A stretch of DNA of 64,000 nucleotides from contig NC_063442.1 in assembly GCF_020379485.1 (NCBI RefSeq), forward strand, positions 14,382,009-14,446,008. Direction: 5' to 3'. Origin of the DNA: Brassica napus (lineage: Eukaryota; Streptophyta; Magnoliopsida; Brassicales; Brassicaceae). The position numbers and the translations under genes are program-made. The notes under the pieces are model-generated. The model saw only the letters and a list, made by a program, of their open reading frames with translations, searched no databases and was not told the origin of the DNA. Numbering within the stretch: position 1 is the stretch's first letter; each line of letters opens with the position of its first letter. Below, one piece after another: positions 23,365-37,614 of this stretch.

Positions 23365-24184
23365 GTTGGTACTTGAACCGTAAAATCGAGTATATGATCT
23401 GACCAAGTCGAGTATCAAATATTCTAATTTAATTACTTACACATACAAGACAAGTATTAAAACAAAAGTAATTACTTGGCGTTATTTATCTTGTTACTCG
23501 TTCTTGTTAATGAACAAAGAAACAATTTTCTAAATCATAGTAAAATAAATCGTTTTTATTTCAATTTTTTATAAATGGATTAAATATAAGTGATATATTC
23601 ATATAAGCATTTTGAAGTTTTTATATAAATATTTCTTGAATTAACTAAAACATAGGAAAACAATAAAATATTCTTTATATATAATAAAGTAATTTTTTTT
23701 ATATTCCAGCAAATTATCAAATAATTTATCAATAATTATCAAGTAACTTGAAAGCAATTACAAGTAACAAGTAATAAAACAAGACAAGTAACTTGCAAGT
23801 CGATCTTTTTTTAGCAAGTACTTGAAACTGCAAGTACTCGATTTTAACAAATCAAGTACAAACCCAAAATTTTAATATTCGTACCTAAGCCGAATACCAA
23901 GTATACTGGCATTACTCGACTAATTGTACCCATCCCTACTATGATATATAGATGTTCTAGACAGTCCAAAAACCCCAACCAAACATAACTCGTCATCGAC
24001 TTTGTCAATCCTACATTGCATTGACTCAACTTGTACTAAAATAAGATGTGGCGAGAAACGACTGATAAAATTTTAACTATAGACCAAGAACTACTGGATT
24101 CGAGTTTGTTGGAATCATCACATGATAACTATAACTTGATTTAAGTTGAACTTAAATATCAAAATATAATATAGAAACCCAACT

Positions 24185-24200
24185 GATGTCAAAAAAAAAT
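24185..24200 (+). mobile_element. Possible 16-nt poly(A) micro-insertion
   Basis: GATGTC plus nine A residues and a T lies between TAGAAACCCAACT (24172-24184) and TAGAAACCAACT (24201-24212), repeats differing by one C. It fits the same mechanism as the insert at 22924, but the duplication is imperfect. Confidence 0.4.
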
Positions 24201-24994
24201 TAGAAACCAACTAATTCCCATCATACTGTCATTATGAACCTTTATTCTTTCCTCGACATTCAAGAATCACGATAAACATTCTAATTTTACCACAAAGAAA
24301 ACGTTTTAACCTTGGACCAATATGATGAATTGTTGATGTTGCACTTCTATTCTGCAGATAGCTAGCTATACCAAACGCATATTCTCCATATATATTTAAC
24401 TAACAGCGTGATCGCCTAATTATAATCTTTTTAAGATAGAATGCAGATTTTAGCTGCAGGAGTTTCTGGTAATATTACAGTTACAAAAATAATATCTGGT
24501 AATAGTATAGATTAGGTCAAATCTCTTGAACATAAAAATACATTGACACGTTTCTTTTTGTATATACGTACGTACTTTTGCTTGGACTTACGAACCTGGA
24601 CGAAAAGTCGAAAACATAAAAAATTTCCAACATTAAATAAAATGATTCCACAGCACATTACAAAGTTTAGTACTAGTATGTGATTTCTTGCTTATTTAGA
24701 AAATAGAGAACACATTTAGCATAACAGGTTATTATCTAGCTACCTTTACACATGCTTCTGTAGATACCAAGATGGAAAAAATGAAAATTTGAGTCATTAA
24801 ATACAGTAACAGGGTAAAAATCATAATAGCAGAAACGTACGTAGAAGAAAATTTCGGTATTCAATTGAAATACTTAGAATCAAATTTACATTATATAAAC
24901 TAAGAATACACAAGAAAAGAATCACATTTTACCCCAAAAAAATATACTGACATGTTAGAATTTGCAACCGCAACAAAGAAAGAAAAAAGCAAGC

Positions 24995-25168
24995 TTAGAA
25001 ACCAAAACCATTGCTTCGATGATAGACATGATTCTGAATTTCAAACTGTTTGAGAAACGACAGCTTAAGATTCAATCTCTTCCACTTTAGCCCTCCAAGT
25101 CCCAAAAATTTCAACCTCGTCCTTTCTTTCCTCGTCTTGAATATCGAAAAGCTCCCCTTTCCCATCAT
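24995..25168 (-). CDS. 57-residue basic small protein, function unknown
   Basis: A 58-codon frame on the minus strand starts at 25168 (two adjacent ATGs) and ends TAA at 24995-24997. The product is strongly basic with a KTRKERTRLKFLGLGGLKWK-type core and no membrane segment. Support for a real gene: a TATAAAA box at 25279-25285 lies 111 bp upstream of the ATG, the leader is plausible, and the coding stretch has a clearly higher GC content than its AT-rich flanks. Small Arg/Lys-rich plant proteins with similar openings exist, and an unannotated or small gene lies next to KAS1 in Arabidopsis, but I cannot name a family with confidence. It could also be the first exon of a longer gene. Confidence 0.5.
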   Translation of the reverse strand: MMGKGSFSIFKTRKERTRLKFLGLGGLKWKRLNLKLSFLKQFEIQNHVYHRSNGFGF

Positions 25169-25278
25169 CTTTTAGTTTTGAGATTCTCGAAATCGAATTG
25201 TGAAGACAGAAGAAATTAGGTTATTACGTTTTGTTTGTGGTTTCTTGTTATAGAAGTCTTCCCAGAGGAAGGAAGGAG

Positions 25279-25285
25279 TTTTATA
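25279..25285 (-). promoter_or_regulatory. TATA box of the 57-residue ORF
   Basis: TATAAAA on the minus strand in the context TTGTATAAAACTCC. It would start transcription about 80 bp upstream of the ATG at 25168. Confidence 0.5.
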
Positions 25286-25619
25286 CAAGCCTGAACTCGA
25301 GGGTGTTTTGGTTATTAACAGTCGTTGATCCCAAGCGCGTTTTCAGATTCCAGTTTCCAATGATCAACTTAGGTGTCCTGACGTGAGGCACTCTGGCTCT
25401 TTCCAAAAAAGTTTCGTTGATAAGTATATATAATGTTTATCTATTGAGCTATATATATATATATATATATCGTATGATTATCCTATTTCTTATTGGTATT
25501 TAAGTTATTCATATATTTTTATAGGAAAATTTAGGGTATTAGTTAGTTTTTTGATTCGTAATATTTCTGATTTTTTTTATCTTGGAAAAGATCCAGATGA
25601 GCCTATCCTACTTTTATTT

Positions 25620-26060
25620 CATTTTTTACTTAAATGTATTTTATACCAAATTGTTCCTGAAACATGTGTCTGAGGAGGAACAAATGTACTTTTTGCCTTG
25701 ATTGATCATTGATAAGACGAGTGACCTCATCCCATTCACTAGTGTATTGCACATACAATAACTTTTGAGTAACGTTTCTCCATATCTCCTCTGAGAATCT
25801 CCATTGGAAGAAAAGGTGGTTTCGAGTTTCGAGCATCGCAGAACATAGAGGAAAGTTTTTGTCGTTACAATGTTCTAGTGGGAGATTCTGTCACCTGTTG
25901 GAAGCCTATTCTTGATGACTATCCAAACCATGAAGGGGTAGTATTTTGGGGTGTTGAATTGAAACCTGATACCTATGTACCAGTCAACTGTTGGCTGGGC
26001 TGTTCGAGTTAGTCTCCAAGATTCCTTAGAGCTAAACCATGCTCTGTATAAGAGAGTAGA
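25620..26060 (-). pseudogene. LINE reverse-transcriptase zinc-binding (zf-RVT) fragment
   Basis: On the minus strand, broken frames encode the zf-RVT region found downstream of plant LINE reverse transcriptases: FNTPKYYPFMVWIVIKNRLP TGDR, then LETRNHLFFQWRFSEEIW. Stops and a frame change separate the blocks, and the Cys residues of the zinc motif are partly lost. There are no flanking duplications that I could find. It is an old, inactive copy. Confidence 0.65.
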
Positions 26061-26364
26061 GCATCTAAATCAGCTTTTAATAAGGTACGAGGGCCTTGAC
26101 GGGGATCAGCTTTTGATCAGCTTCCACATCCATTTTTTAGTCTATGTAACAATATTTATCTCAAAATATCACTTTAACGCAATACTACTAAATGATTCAA
26201 ACTTCCGAAATAACTTGTATATTTGTTGATATAATATTCAGATGTATCACTCTCAGTTTCAGACACAGAAGAGAGTTGCATAAAGAGATGTTAACAAATT
26301 ATGAAGATAACTCCATTTCCACAACAAAATAATATATAATAGATAATGAAGATGATCAACAAAT

Positions 26365-26444
<80 letters not shown>
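26365..26444 (+). tRNA. tRNA-Leu (UAG anticodon)
   Basis: An 80-nt intronless tRNA. The acceptor stem GACAGTT/AGCTGTC pairs with one G-U; the D-arm contains TGGCCGAGTGG (A box). The anticodon arm CCAGA-TTTAGGC-TCTGG gives anticodon TAG. A class II variable arm (GGTCCGAAAGGGC) is present, as Leu requires, and the T-arm GTGGGTTCAAATCCCAC holds the B box. The discriminator base is A, as for Leu. A T7 run just downstream (26447-26453) serves as the pol III terminator, and CAA precedes the gene, as is usual in plants. No mismatches suggest decay. Confidence 0.97.
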
Positions 26445-26446
26445 TA

Positions 26447-26453
26447 TTTTTTT
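26447..26453 (+). terminator. RNA polymerase III terminator of tRNA-Leu
   Basis: A run of seven T residues begins three bases after the tRNA discriminator base. Confidence 0.7.
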
Positions 26454-27076
26454 CTGACTCCTTTGTTTATCTTTTTTTTTTTTCAAATGGACGTTGTTGA
26501 CTTCGACGCATAATTGGAGTTAAATGGGTCAAAGTCAAGTAAGCATTAACATAGTATCCGGTAGAATGTAGACGTGGTATTGTTAATGGGTCAATGTCAA
26601 GTAAGCATAGTATCCGGATACAGGTTGTCCAAATCGACTATATCATCCATCATATTGTATTTGAATGAATCCTTGATCCATATGAGACCATTAATTGAAT
26701 TCGTTTTAAAATAACATATATATTGTGAATGTGTCAACTGAAAGATATATATATATATACTTCTGGCCTTTACATTGGACAAAAATAACAATAACATATA
26801 TAAACAAAATAAAATACTATATTTTTATCCATAACTAAACAAGGCAAGATATATTAAAATGTAACAAAAAAAAGAAAGAAAGAATAGGTAAAAAAATTGT
26901 GCGATGAAAGTATATATGAAAGAAGTACAACTTGAAGGCTTCAATTGGTGGTAGTTAGGTAAATGGAAAAATAAACAAAAATTTCAGTTAAGGAATTGAA
27001 TAAACAACAAATATGAACGTCTTTTCATTTTGTTCTTCATCAAAATTGGAGAAGATTACTTTTCTTTATAAATTCA
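26454..27076. other. AT-rich intergenic DNA
   Basis: It contains a direct repeat of gggtcaa(a)gtcaagtaagcat (26526 and 26588) associated with atagtatccgg. No gene was recognised. Confidence 0.4.
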
Positions 27077-27551
27077 CTAGGATCCAACCCGCCCTTCGGG
27101 CGGGAAAGCAACAAACAAAATAATATAAATAAACCTTAAATATTTATTTTATTCTCAAGAAAAATAAAAATAACTTTTTTTTTATTTTTACCATAATTTT
27201 TACTATTTGTTTTAGTATTATTTCTATACAAACCATTTTTACCATTAAAAATAAGAAAATATAATTATTTGACCATTTAAATATTTTTTATCTTGATTTT
27301 AGTAGTAAATATAATAAATTATTTTTAAACAGTAGTCGATTCTATAGAACACAGTAACATATATTATTTTCTCTTTTGTACGTTAGTTTAATGAATCTAG
27401 TGACACTATTTTTTTTTTTTAAATTGCTAATTTAAACTATGTAAAAATACCAGTTTGAAAAAAAAACTATGGAAAATAGCAGACTCATTATTAATAAATT
27501 ACTTTAAATTAGGTAATCAGCATGAAAACCTCATCATAGTAACTATTATTC

Positions 27552-27656
27552 ATTAGTGCTCGGAAACAACCGTCTTTCGTCGTACATATGGATGCAGAAC
27601 TACCACTTTGGTTTACAGAGTCAACATGAGTTTGTGAATGTTTACTGTAAAAAAAA
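27552..27656 (+). mobile_element. 105-bp 5'-truncated LINE nested in the Helitron, 14-bp target duplication
   Basis: The insert encodes only the last residues of the same LINE family as at 21.6 kb (KQPSFVVHMDAELPLWFTES, stop) plus a short 3' UTR and an A9 tail. It is flanked by perfect AGTAACTATTATTC (27538-27551 and 27657-27670). It therefore postdates the Helitron. Confidence 0.85.
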
Positions 27657-28359
27657 AGTAACTATTATTCCTTATAAATATACACGTTTGTTTGAATCAT
27701 AATTATGTTATTATATTTGAAAATCAAATAAAACTATTTAATAATTTGATAGGAAAATGTATTATTAATTTAGAAATTTTCAAAACTCTAATGAATTTCT
27801 ACAAAAATTATGAAAATATATATTCAAAATAGTGTATAATTTTCTATTTCTTGTATTAATTCATAAGACTGTAGATGTTTAACTTAAAAATAATAAAATA
27901 AATTATTTAAATTACTTAAGTAACTAATTTATAGAAGATGCTAACATATATTCCAATATGTTTGGGTTATATGCTAATTGTGTAGAACTTATAACAGTTA
28001 TAACATGAGAGAAAAACTTTATGACGTTTTACAAAATTGAAGTATGCATTTATCTGAAAGAGAAAATAATTACGATCTAATTGCTTTTTTTTATCATAGT
28101 TACTTAGTTTTGATGAAAATAATGGATTTTATCACAACGGATTAAAATTTATATTTTATTTTTATATTTTTATTCTTGGTTTTTAGTTATATGTAAGAGA
28201 ATATATATATATATTTGTTTTTACGTGCATGAAGGAAATGGTGAAGGAGGAATAACCCAAATTAGACAATGATAGACGATATGATGATCATGCACATGAG
28301 TTTCGGGAATCGTCTCGTTAATTTAAACTATTTGTAGTGAGTGATTGATAGAAGTGGTC

Positions 28360-28800
28360 ACAGATGAGCCGCTAAAGCAATACATTCTCTACACCAAAAC
28401 TCAGGACTCGAGTGTTGGTATGTATTTTCTGAACAAACCTTGCAGCCTCTAGAGCTTCGGAGATTGTCATGTGACGGTAATAAGAGGATAAAATTTTGTT
28501 GTAGCGGCTTCATGCACCTTTCTGCACCCTCATGTACAGTCCTCATAGTCCCGTGGACAGTCCACTATCTCTGATAGGCTTTGCAGTAATGGCGAGGCTG
28601 GTTTATGTTGTTGTAATAACAGAACTTAGTGTCCATGCTCTTGCATCTTGGACACGGCAGAGTTTTGGACCCTTCCGGGTTTTACAGTCTGTCGTCTGTT
28701 GATTGTTCTCGTCAGTCTCTCTGATCCGTTAATGTCACCTCTTCTTTGTCTCCTACTTCTGTCTCTGATCACTCTGGAGTTACTTGCTCTGTAGATACCT
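28360..28800 (-). pseudogene. Captured cycling-Dof-factor (CDF-like) gene fragment
   Basis: On the minus strand, the frame reads [18 protein letters not shown], then [13 protein letters not shown], a TAG where consensus has Tyr, then WTVHGTMRTVHEGA. This is the Dof zinc finger (CX2CX21CX2C): the first three Cys are kept, the fourth is changed to Tyr, and two residues of the usual NNYN are missing. Upstream, EVGDKEEVTLTDQRD resembles the acidic region before the finger in CDF proteins, with two stops. Downstream and in another frame, RHMTISEALEAAR ... TRVLSFG matches the conserved region after the finger in CDFs. CDFs are transcription factors of photoperiodic flowering. This copy has stops and a frameshift and cannot make one; the fragment was evidently picked up by the Helitron. 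Confidence 0.8.
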
Positions 28801-29103
28801 GGGAGAGGGGTAATAAAAACATTACTTTAAGAACACTTGCAATGAGTCTATAATGATTTCAACAGCAAACAAAAGAAGATATGGTTGCTCAACTATGTTC
28901 AACAGGAAGCTAAAAGAGAAACAAAGGTTTTGTAGAAACAATCTAAGAGAACATAATCAAAAAGACACAATACACGAACAAACATAGAAATAAAACAAAA
29001 GAAGTGCCCAGACTTTCAAATCTAACGCTGACCAATAGGGTATGTCATTTCAAAAGGCAATAGCAGATCAAAATTTTAGTTTCTTAAGCCCACACAACAT
29101 AAT

Positions 29104-29255
29104 GTTCTTAAGGAACTGGAACAAATATTAGAGAAAAAACATAATAAAATTAAATTATATCATTGAGGGGACATGAAAAGTTCTTAAGGAACTGGAACAA
29201 ATATTAGAGAAAAAACATAATAAAATTAAATTATATCATTGAGGGGACATGAAAA
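29104..29255. repeat. Perfect 76-bp tandem duplication
   Basis: 29104-29179 and 29180-29255 are identical (start GTTCTTAAGGAACTGG, end GAGGGGACATGAAAA). Identity implies a recent duplication. Confidence 0.9.
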
Positions 29256-29827
29256 CTCCACCTTTTGACTCGTCTCAGCTTTTCTTCTGCGACATTACGT
29301 GCTTTCCATAAACCCATGAAACGTGGCACCACCATCTGAGGACTACTGTCAAATTTTCAAATCGTAAAGAAATATATGGGATAACACCACCGTTGCAAAT
29401 TGTGTGTAGTAAAGAAGGAATATGATTGAATCTCGTGAAGCAGAGAGATTTCTAGAGGTTCTCATCTCTCCTATTTATAGTCTCAGGAATTAGAGATTTT
29501 TGATGGAAGTTGAGAAATGGGTTATTAAAGTCGACATAGTGGGAGAGCTGGACAGAGAGGTAGGTAATGGAGAGACGTTGTCAAGTGGCTTCAATGAGGA
29601 ACGATAGCGTTACACATGGGTTCTGAGATCGATGGTGGAATATAGGACACTAAGAAGACTACGCTCGAAGAAAGAGAAGGTGTTTGACGTGGCAGAAAAC
29701 ATGACGTCGGCGTAAAGAATACACACACAAACATAAGTATGACATGTCACTTTAATTGGTCAGGAATATTTCATCTGATGTGGCACCCCTTAGAAGCTCT
29801 AAAAATAGCTTCTTTTATATAGTAGGA

Positions 29828-31044
29828 TTCTTCCATAAAGAATTTAGAAGAATATAGTGGAACCTACCTACTAATAATTTGACTAAAAATTCAACATAAT
29901 TGGTGTACAATTGGGGAAACAAACAATTCACTATAATTCTTTTTTAAACATGGTTACCAATTGTAACTGACTATTTTCATAACTCAATATGTATATATAA
30001 ATAGAAGTATATTATCAGAGAATATCGTTGTACATATCTATCTGAAAACAAATGTTGATACGAAAATTCAGATTATAACAAAACTTTGAGAGAAGAATTT
30101 TGTTTTCCCTTTCTTTTCCGGGTTGCAAAAAGATAAATTAAAATGCTTGACAGATTAGATTGCTCATAAGAAAACAAAACTTGAATATCATACCAAAAAA
30201 ACACTACTTGTATATAAATATCTTATTAATACAGCCTACTAGGTTTTTGATTCTTCAAGTCAGAACTCAGAAGACGTGTTAATGCATTACATTATATATA
30301 CTTCAAAACTTTTTACAAAAAAAAAAAAAAAATATATACTTCAAAACCGGATATATATATATTTCTGTAGAAACAAAAAAGATCATAATTGTTTTGTTGT
30401 TAAAGTACTCACTAGTCAAACACTATGTTGCGCACAATGGTTTTAACTTTCAATGATGCTACTCTTTAGACCAAAAAGGCTCATCTTTCTCAGTTGCCAA
30501 ATTCAGTTCACATTCTTTTTTCATAAAAGCGACTAAGCGTTGACGCGCGCTTATTATATAAATTGAGTAAAATACACTACATATTATAAAAAGCTATGTC
30601 AAGTTTCAAAAATATATATACTGAATATTTTCGTATGTATGTTTAGTTAAACGACCAAGCAAAATACAATTGTTTTCATTTTAGCAGTAAAATATATAAA
30701 TTTGAATATAACGTTTGCATACAGAAGAATATTGATTTATTAGCGAGATTAAATGAATGAAGGTATAGTACATTTTAAGAATGTGTATGAGTGGCAGAGT
30801 GGGAATGCATTTAGTGGCTTTATATGCAACTTGGCCGAATTATCATGAACTATATATTAAAATGCGACTTGCCAAAAATATTGCGTTTTGGCCTTTTCAC
30901 ATCCGTGATATGATCCTAAAATTTAATATCGTCTTGACAGCATGTTCATATGTACAATACCACGACTTTGAGTGTGTATATATAGACTATTATCTCATAT
31001 CATAAGTCATAATATTTTCTCGCCATTTTCAACTCATCTAAACC
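29828..31044 (+). promoter_or_regulatory. FLS2 upstream region
   Basis: 1.2 kb of AT-rich DNA precedes the FLS2 start. It contains one strict W-box (TTTGACT on the minus strand at about 30412-30418), a TTGACG at 30539-30544, and a TATA-like TATATATAG at 30977-30985, 60 bp before the ATG. W-boxes are WRKY-binding sites; regulation by WRKYs here is inference. The micro-insertion at 30310 lies in it. Confidence 0.45.
30310..30331 (+). mobile_element. 22-nt poly(A)-tailed micro-insertion with 16-bp target duplication
   Basis: TTTTTAC plus fifteen A residues lies between perfect copies of ATATATACTTCAAAAC (30294-30309 and 30332-30347). It is the same insert as at 22924 but in an unrelated target. 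Confidence 0.75.
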
Positions 31045-34791
<3,747 letters not shown>

Positions 34792-35557
34792 CACAGTAAT
34801 GGTCCGTTTAATCAAAGTCGAAGACGAGCTTTGTTGTGCGAGTGTCGTACTATGTTTATGTTTTCTTTTTATTTTCTCTTAAGATATTGGGCTTGAATAA
34901 AGGGCCCAACAACTACTGTATGACATTGTAAAAGTCTCTGATGAGTTGATTGCATATTTGCATTTGCGCAAGTGTTAAAGACGCTTGATTTAAGGGATGA
35001 CTCGTTCCGCGGTTACGGTTGCAGATGCGGATTGTTGCGGTTTCGAACAGTTTTAAGAGAATTACATTTTATATAATTACAAAAATATCAAAAATTATAA
35101 TATTATAATAAATATAAAAATTATATTTAGAAAGTTATAGTTTTAAATTTTTTAAAATTATATAAAATACTTTTGTTTAAAATTTTTATAATATTAATTA
35201 AAATATAATAGATATATTTTAGTATTTTTATAATTTTAATTTAAAAATTTTACTGCATATTTTTATTTTTATATTTATATTGTTTTTTTTTAAAAGTATC
35301 CTCCTACAACCGCAAACGCTAGCTGGAATCAACTTTTGAATTTATAAAGTTTAGAGTGGTTTAAAGCAGTTTGGAGCAGTTTGAGCGATTGTTACAAAAT
35401 GTCAACCACTACCAACCGAAAAAGTTGCGTTTGCGGATAGTAGCGGAAAAATCAGTCATACCCTTAACTGGAATACCCTTAACCGGAAGGAAGCCACTTC
35501 ATAGTTTATTCAAATTTTCCCAAAGTAGAGAAGTTGATCAGCCGTATCACACATCTG
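34792..35557. other. FLS2 3' flank and AT-rich DNA
   Basis: It holds the presumed FLS2 3' UTR (aataaa at about 34896) and AT-rich DNA with paired GCGGTT/GCGGA-type motifs near 35010-35030 and 35420-35440 that may be the inverted ends of a small decayed element. No gene was seen. Confidence 0.4.
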
Positions 35558-37182
35558 TTTTTTTTTTTTTTAACTCAAATTTCAACTTTCATTTAACCTT
35601 CTTGTTCACCATACATGGGATTGTCATTCCTAACTTTAAATTTCAACCAACTTGGCTCTACAGAATATAACTTAGGGACATTAGACGTGTAAGTAAAAGT
35701 CTCCTTTGCTATCCTGTCAGCAGCCTTATTTCCTCCTCTTGGACTGAACTGCACTGCAACTTCAGGTATTTTGGACAGAAGATGAGATATAACCTGTAAA
35801 GTTGGCTGAAGAATGGGCCAGACTGTTTCCTCTCCATTTAACATCTTTGCAAGGGTTAAAGAGTCAGTTTCAAAGATCACTCTCTTATACCCAAACCTCA
35901 CCAAAGTCTCAGCTGCCCATCGCAACGCCTCCGCTTCTGTCGTTATACTCGACCCTAGCCTTTGGATCGCTCTTGCTCCCGCCCAAATTAGCTTCCCTTT
36001 ATTATCTCGACAGATCCAACCGAGTCCACAGTTCTCTCTGTCTTTGTGCCACGCACCGTCAGTGTTACACTTGAGCCAATTTGTAGGGGGTGGCTTCCAT
36101 TTGTGAACCGGATTGACTCTTGGGGTCCTGCTTGCAGTCATCTTTTCAACCTCATCTTTTTCACCCCTCTCCCTGTCCTTCCATTCCTCTGCGTCCTCTC
36201 TTGCTTTCCGGAGAATACTCATCGCCTCATACTCCTTCCCTTGGAAAATAAACTCATTTCTGTTCTTCCATAATCTCCACAGAATCCAAGGGCCAATATC
36301 GGCTTGAACATCCTCTTTTGAATACTCTTTCTCTAGATTCAGAACATGAAACAAATTTGAGTAGAGTGAGTTATCTAAAATACCTCCCGGAAGCGTGGGA
36401 ATGGAGGATAGGGCCCAGACCAGTCTTGCCAACGGACATTGGAATAGAACGTGATTAATTGTTTCTGTCCCGTGAGCACATCTGAGGCACTGTCCATCTC
36501 GAGCCATGTGTTTCTTCCTCATGTTCTCCGCTACAGGCAGGGAGTTCGAGATACACTTCCACAGAAAGTGGTGTACCTTCGGGCTTGCTTTGGATTTCCA
36601 CGCCAACTGATAGAGAAAGTCAAAACTGGGTTGATTCATCATCGTAGGCTCACGGCGCTTTCCCACTTCATTGCACTGAACCCAATACCCTGACTTCACT
36701 GTGTAGTGGCCTGTCTTGGTATAGTTCCACACATAGACATCTTCACTCTCTTGTCCACCAATATGTACCCTCTCAATGATGTTTCCTTCCTGTGGTGGGA
36801 AGATTCTTTCCACTTCTTCTCTATTCCACTCGCGTCCTTGATTTTGAAGGAGCTCACAAACTCTCATGTCTTTATGAACTCCTCTCCTACTATCAGCTCT
36901 GTCACAACGCATTATTCTAGCCTCTCTTGCTGGGTTTTGTGGTAACCAGTGATCCTGCCATATCTTAGCTGTTTTCCCATTCCCTATCAGCATTTGTGCT
37001 CCCTGACAGATTAAAGACTGTGCTGCGTGTATGCTTCGCCAGGCATACGACGGTCTTGATCCCAGACTTGCATCCAAAGGGTTTGATTTTGCAAAGTATC
37101 GGCTCTTAAACACTCTTGCCAGTAGGGAGTCTTTTAAAGTCAGCATCCTCCAGATTGATATCTTACTTTTCACATTTTTCAA
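35558..37182 (-). mobile_element. 5'-truncated LINE with zf-RVT and RNase H-like domains
   Basis: A single minus-strand frame (37182-35593) codes 529 residues of the C-terminal half of a plant L1-like LINE polyprotein. It opens within the region after the reverse transcriptase (WRMLTLKDSLLARVFKSRYF), then has the zinc-binding block (SKASPKVHHFLWKCISNSLP, then CLRCAHGTETINHVLFQC). The C-terminal RNase H-like domain has the acidic set: NTDGAWH, TEAEALRWA, FETDSL and AADRIAKE. Behind it is a T14 on the plus strand (35558-35571), the poly(A) tail. The endonuclease and reverse transcriptase are absent. I found no target duplication. The frame has no stop, so the insertion is fairly young. It is not a host gene. 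Confidence 0.85.
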
Positions 37183-37294
37183 CAGATTAATAAAACACTA
37201 AACATGCTTTTTATCTTTAATTAATACATTTAAAATACATTAACAAAACTTATCTCTCCAATCTTTATAATATTACTAGGGGTATTGCCACTGT

Positions 37295-37614
37295 GCAAGC
37301 GCGGAGTTCTAAACAGAGTTCTTGTCTCATCTCAATATTTGCTAGAGTTATTGTAGTTGTGAATTTTGTGTTTTGTGTTGATCATTGTTTTTCAAGTTTT
37401 TTTTTATTGTTTTAGGGTTAGAGTTGTGATGATAAACTATGTAGGAAAATGTTCAAATGCCCTCCCGCAAGCGTGGAGTTCTAGACAGACTTTTTTTTTT
37501 ATCTCAATATTTGCTAGAGTTATTCTAGTTGTGAATTTTGTGTTTTGTGTTGATTATTGTTTTTCAAGTTTTTTATTGTTATAAGGTTATAGTTGTGATG
37601 ATGAACTATGTAGG
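37295..37614. repeat. Tandem duplication with 172-bp period
   Basis: 37295-37466 and 37467-37614 share gcaagcg(c/t)ggagttct, then tctcaatatttgctagagtt and gtgaattttgtgttttgtgt with few mismatches. This duplicates the terminal part of the Helitron-like block. Confidence 0.75.

Larger units (their letters stand above)
22560..24994. other. Intergenic DNA with short insertions
   Basis: No gene was recognised. It contains the micro-insertions at 22924 and 24185, a small hAT-like element near 23181, and A/T-rich DNA. Confidence 0.45.
27077..29827 (-). mobile_element. Complete non-autonomous Helitron carrying a Dof gene fragment
   Basis: Read on the minus strand, it starts TCCTACTATATAAAAGAAGC after an A (29827) and ends ...GGATCCTAG before a T (27077), so it sits in an AT target as Helitrons do. 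Ten bases inside the 3' end is the required hairpin: 7-bp stem CCCGCCC/GGGCGGG with a 3-nt loop (27088-27104). The length is 2751 bp and there is no Rep/helicase ORF, so it must have moved using an autonomous relative's proteins. Inside are a broken cycling-Dof-factor fragment (28360-28800), a perfect 76-bp tandem duplication (29104-29255) and a younger 105-bp LINE insertion (27552-27656). Both termini and the hairpin are read directly. Confidence 0.85.

Noticed and set aside
26365..26444. tRNA-derived SINE instead of a tRNA gene
   Set aside because: All arms pair, the class II variable arm and T-run terminator are intact, and no SINE body or poly(A) tail follows.
28358..28546. 62-codon minus frame as an independent gene
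   Set aside because: It is the part of the captured Dof fragment after its internal stop, then out of frame.
35802..36945. Plus-strand frames over the LINE at 35.6-37.2 kb
   Set aside because: They are shadows of the long LINE frame on the minus strand.
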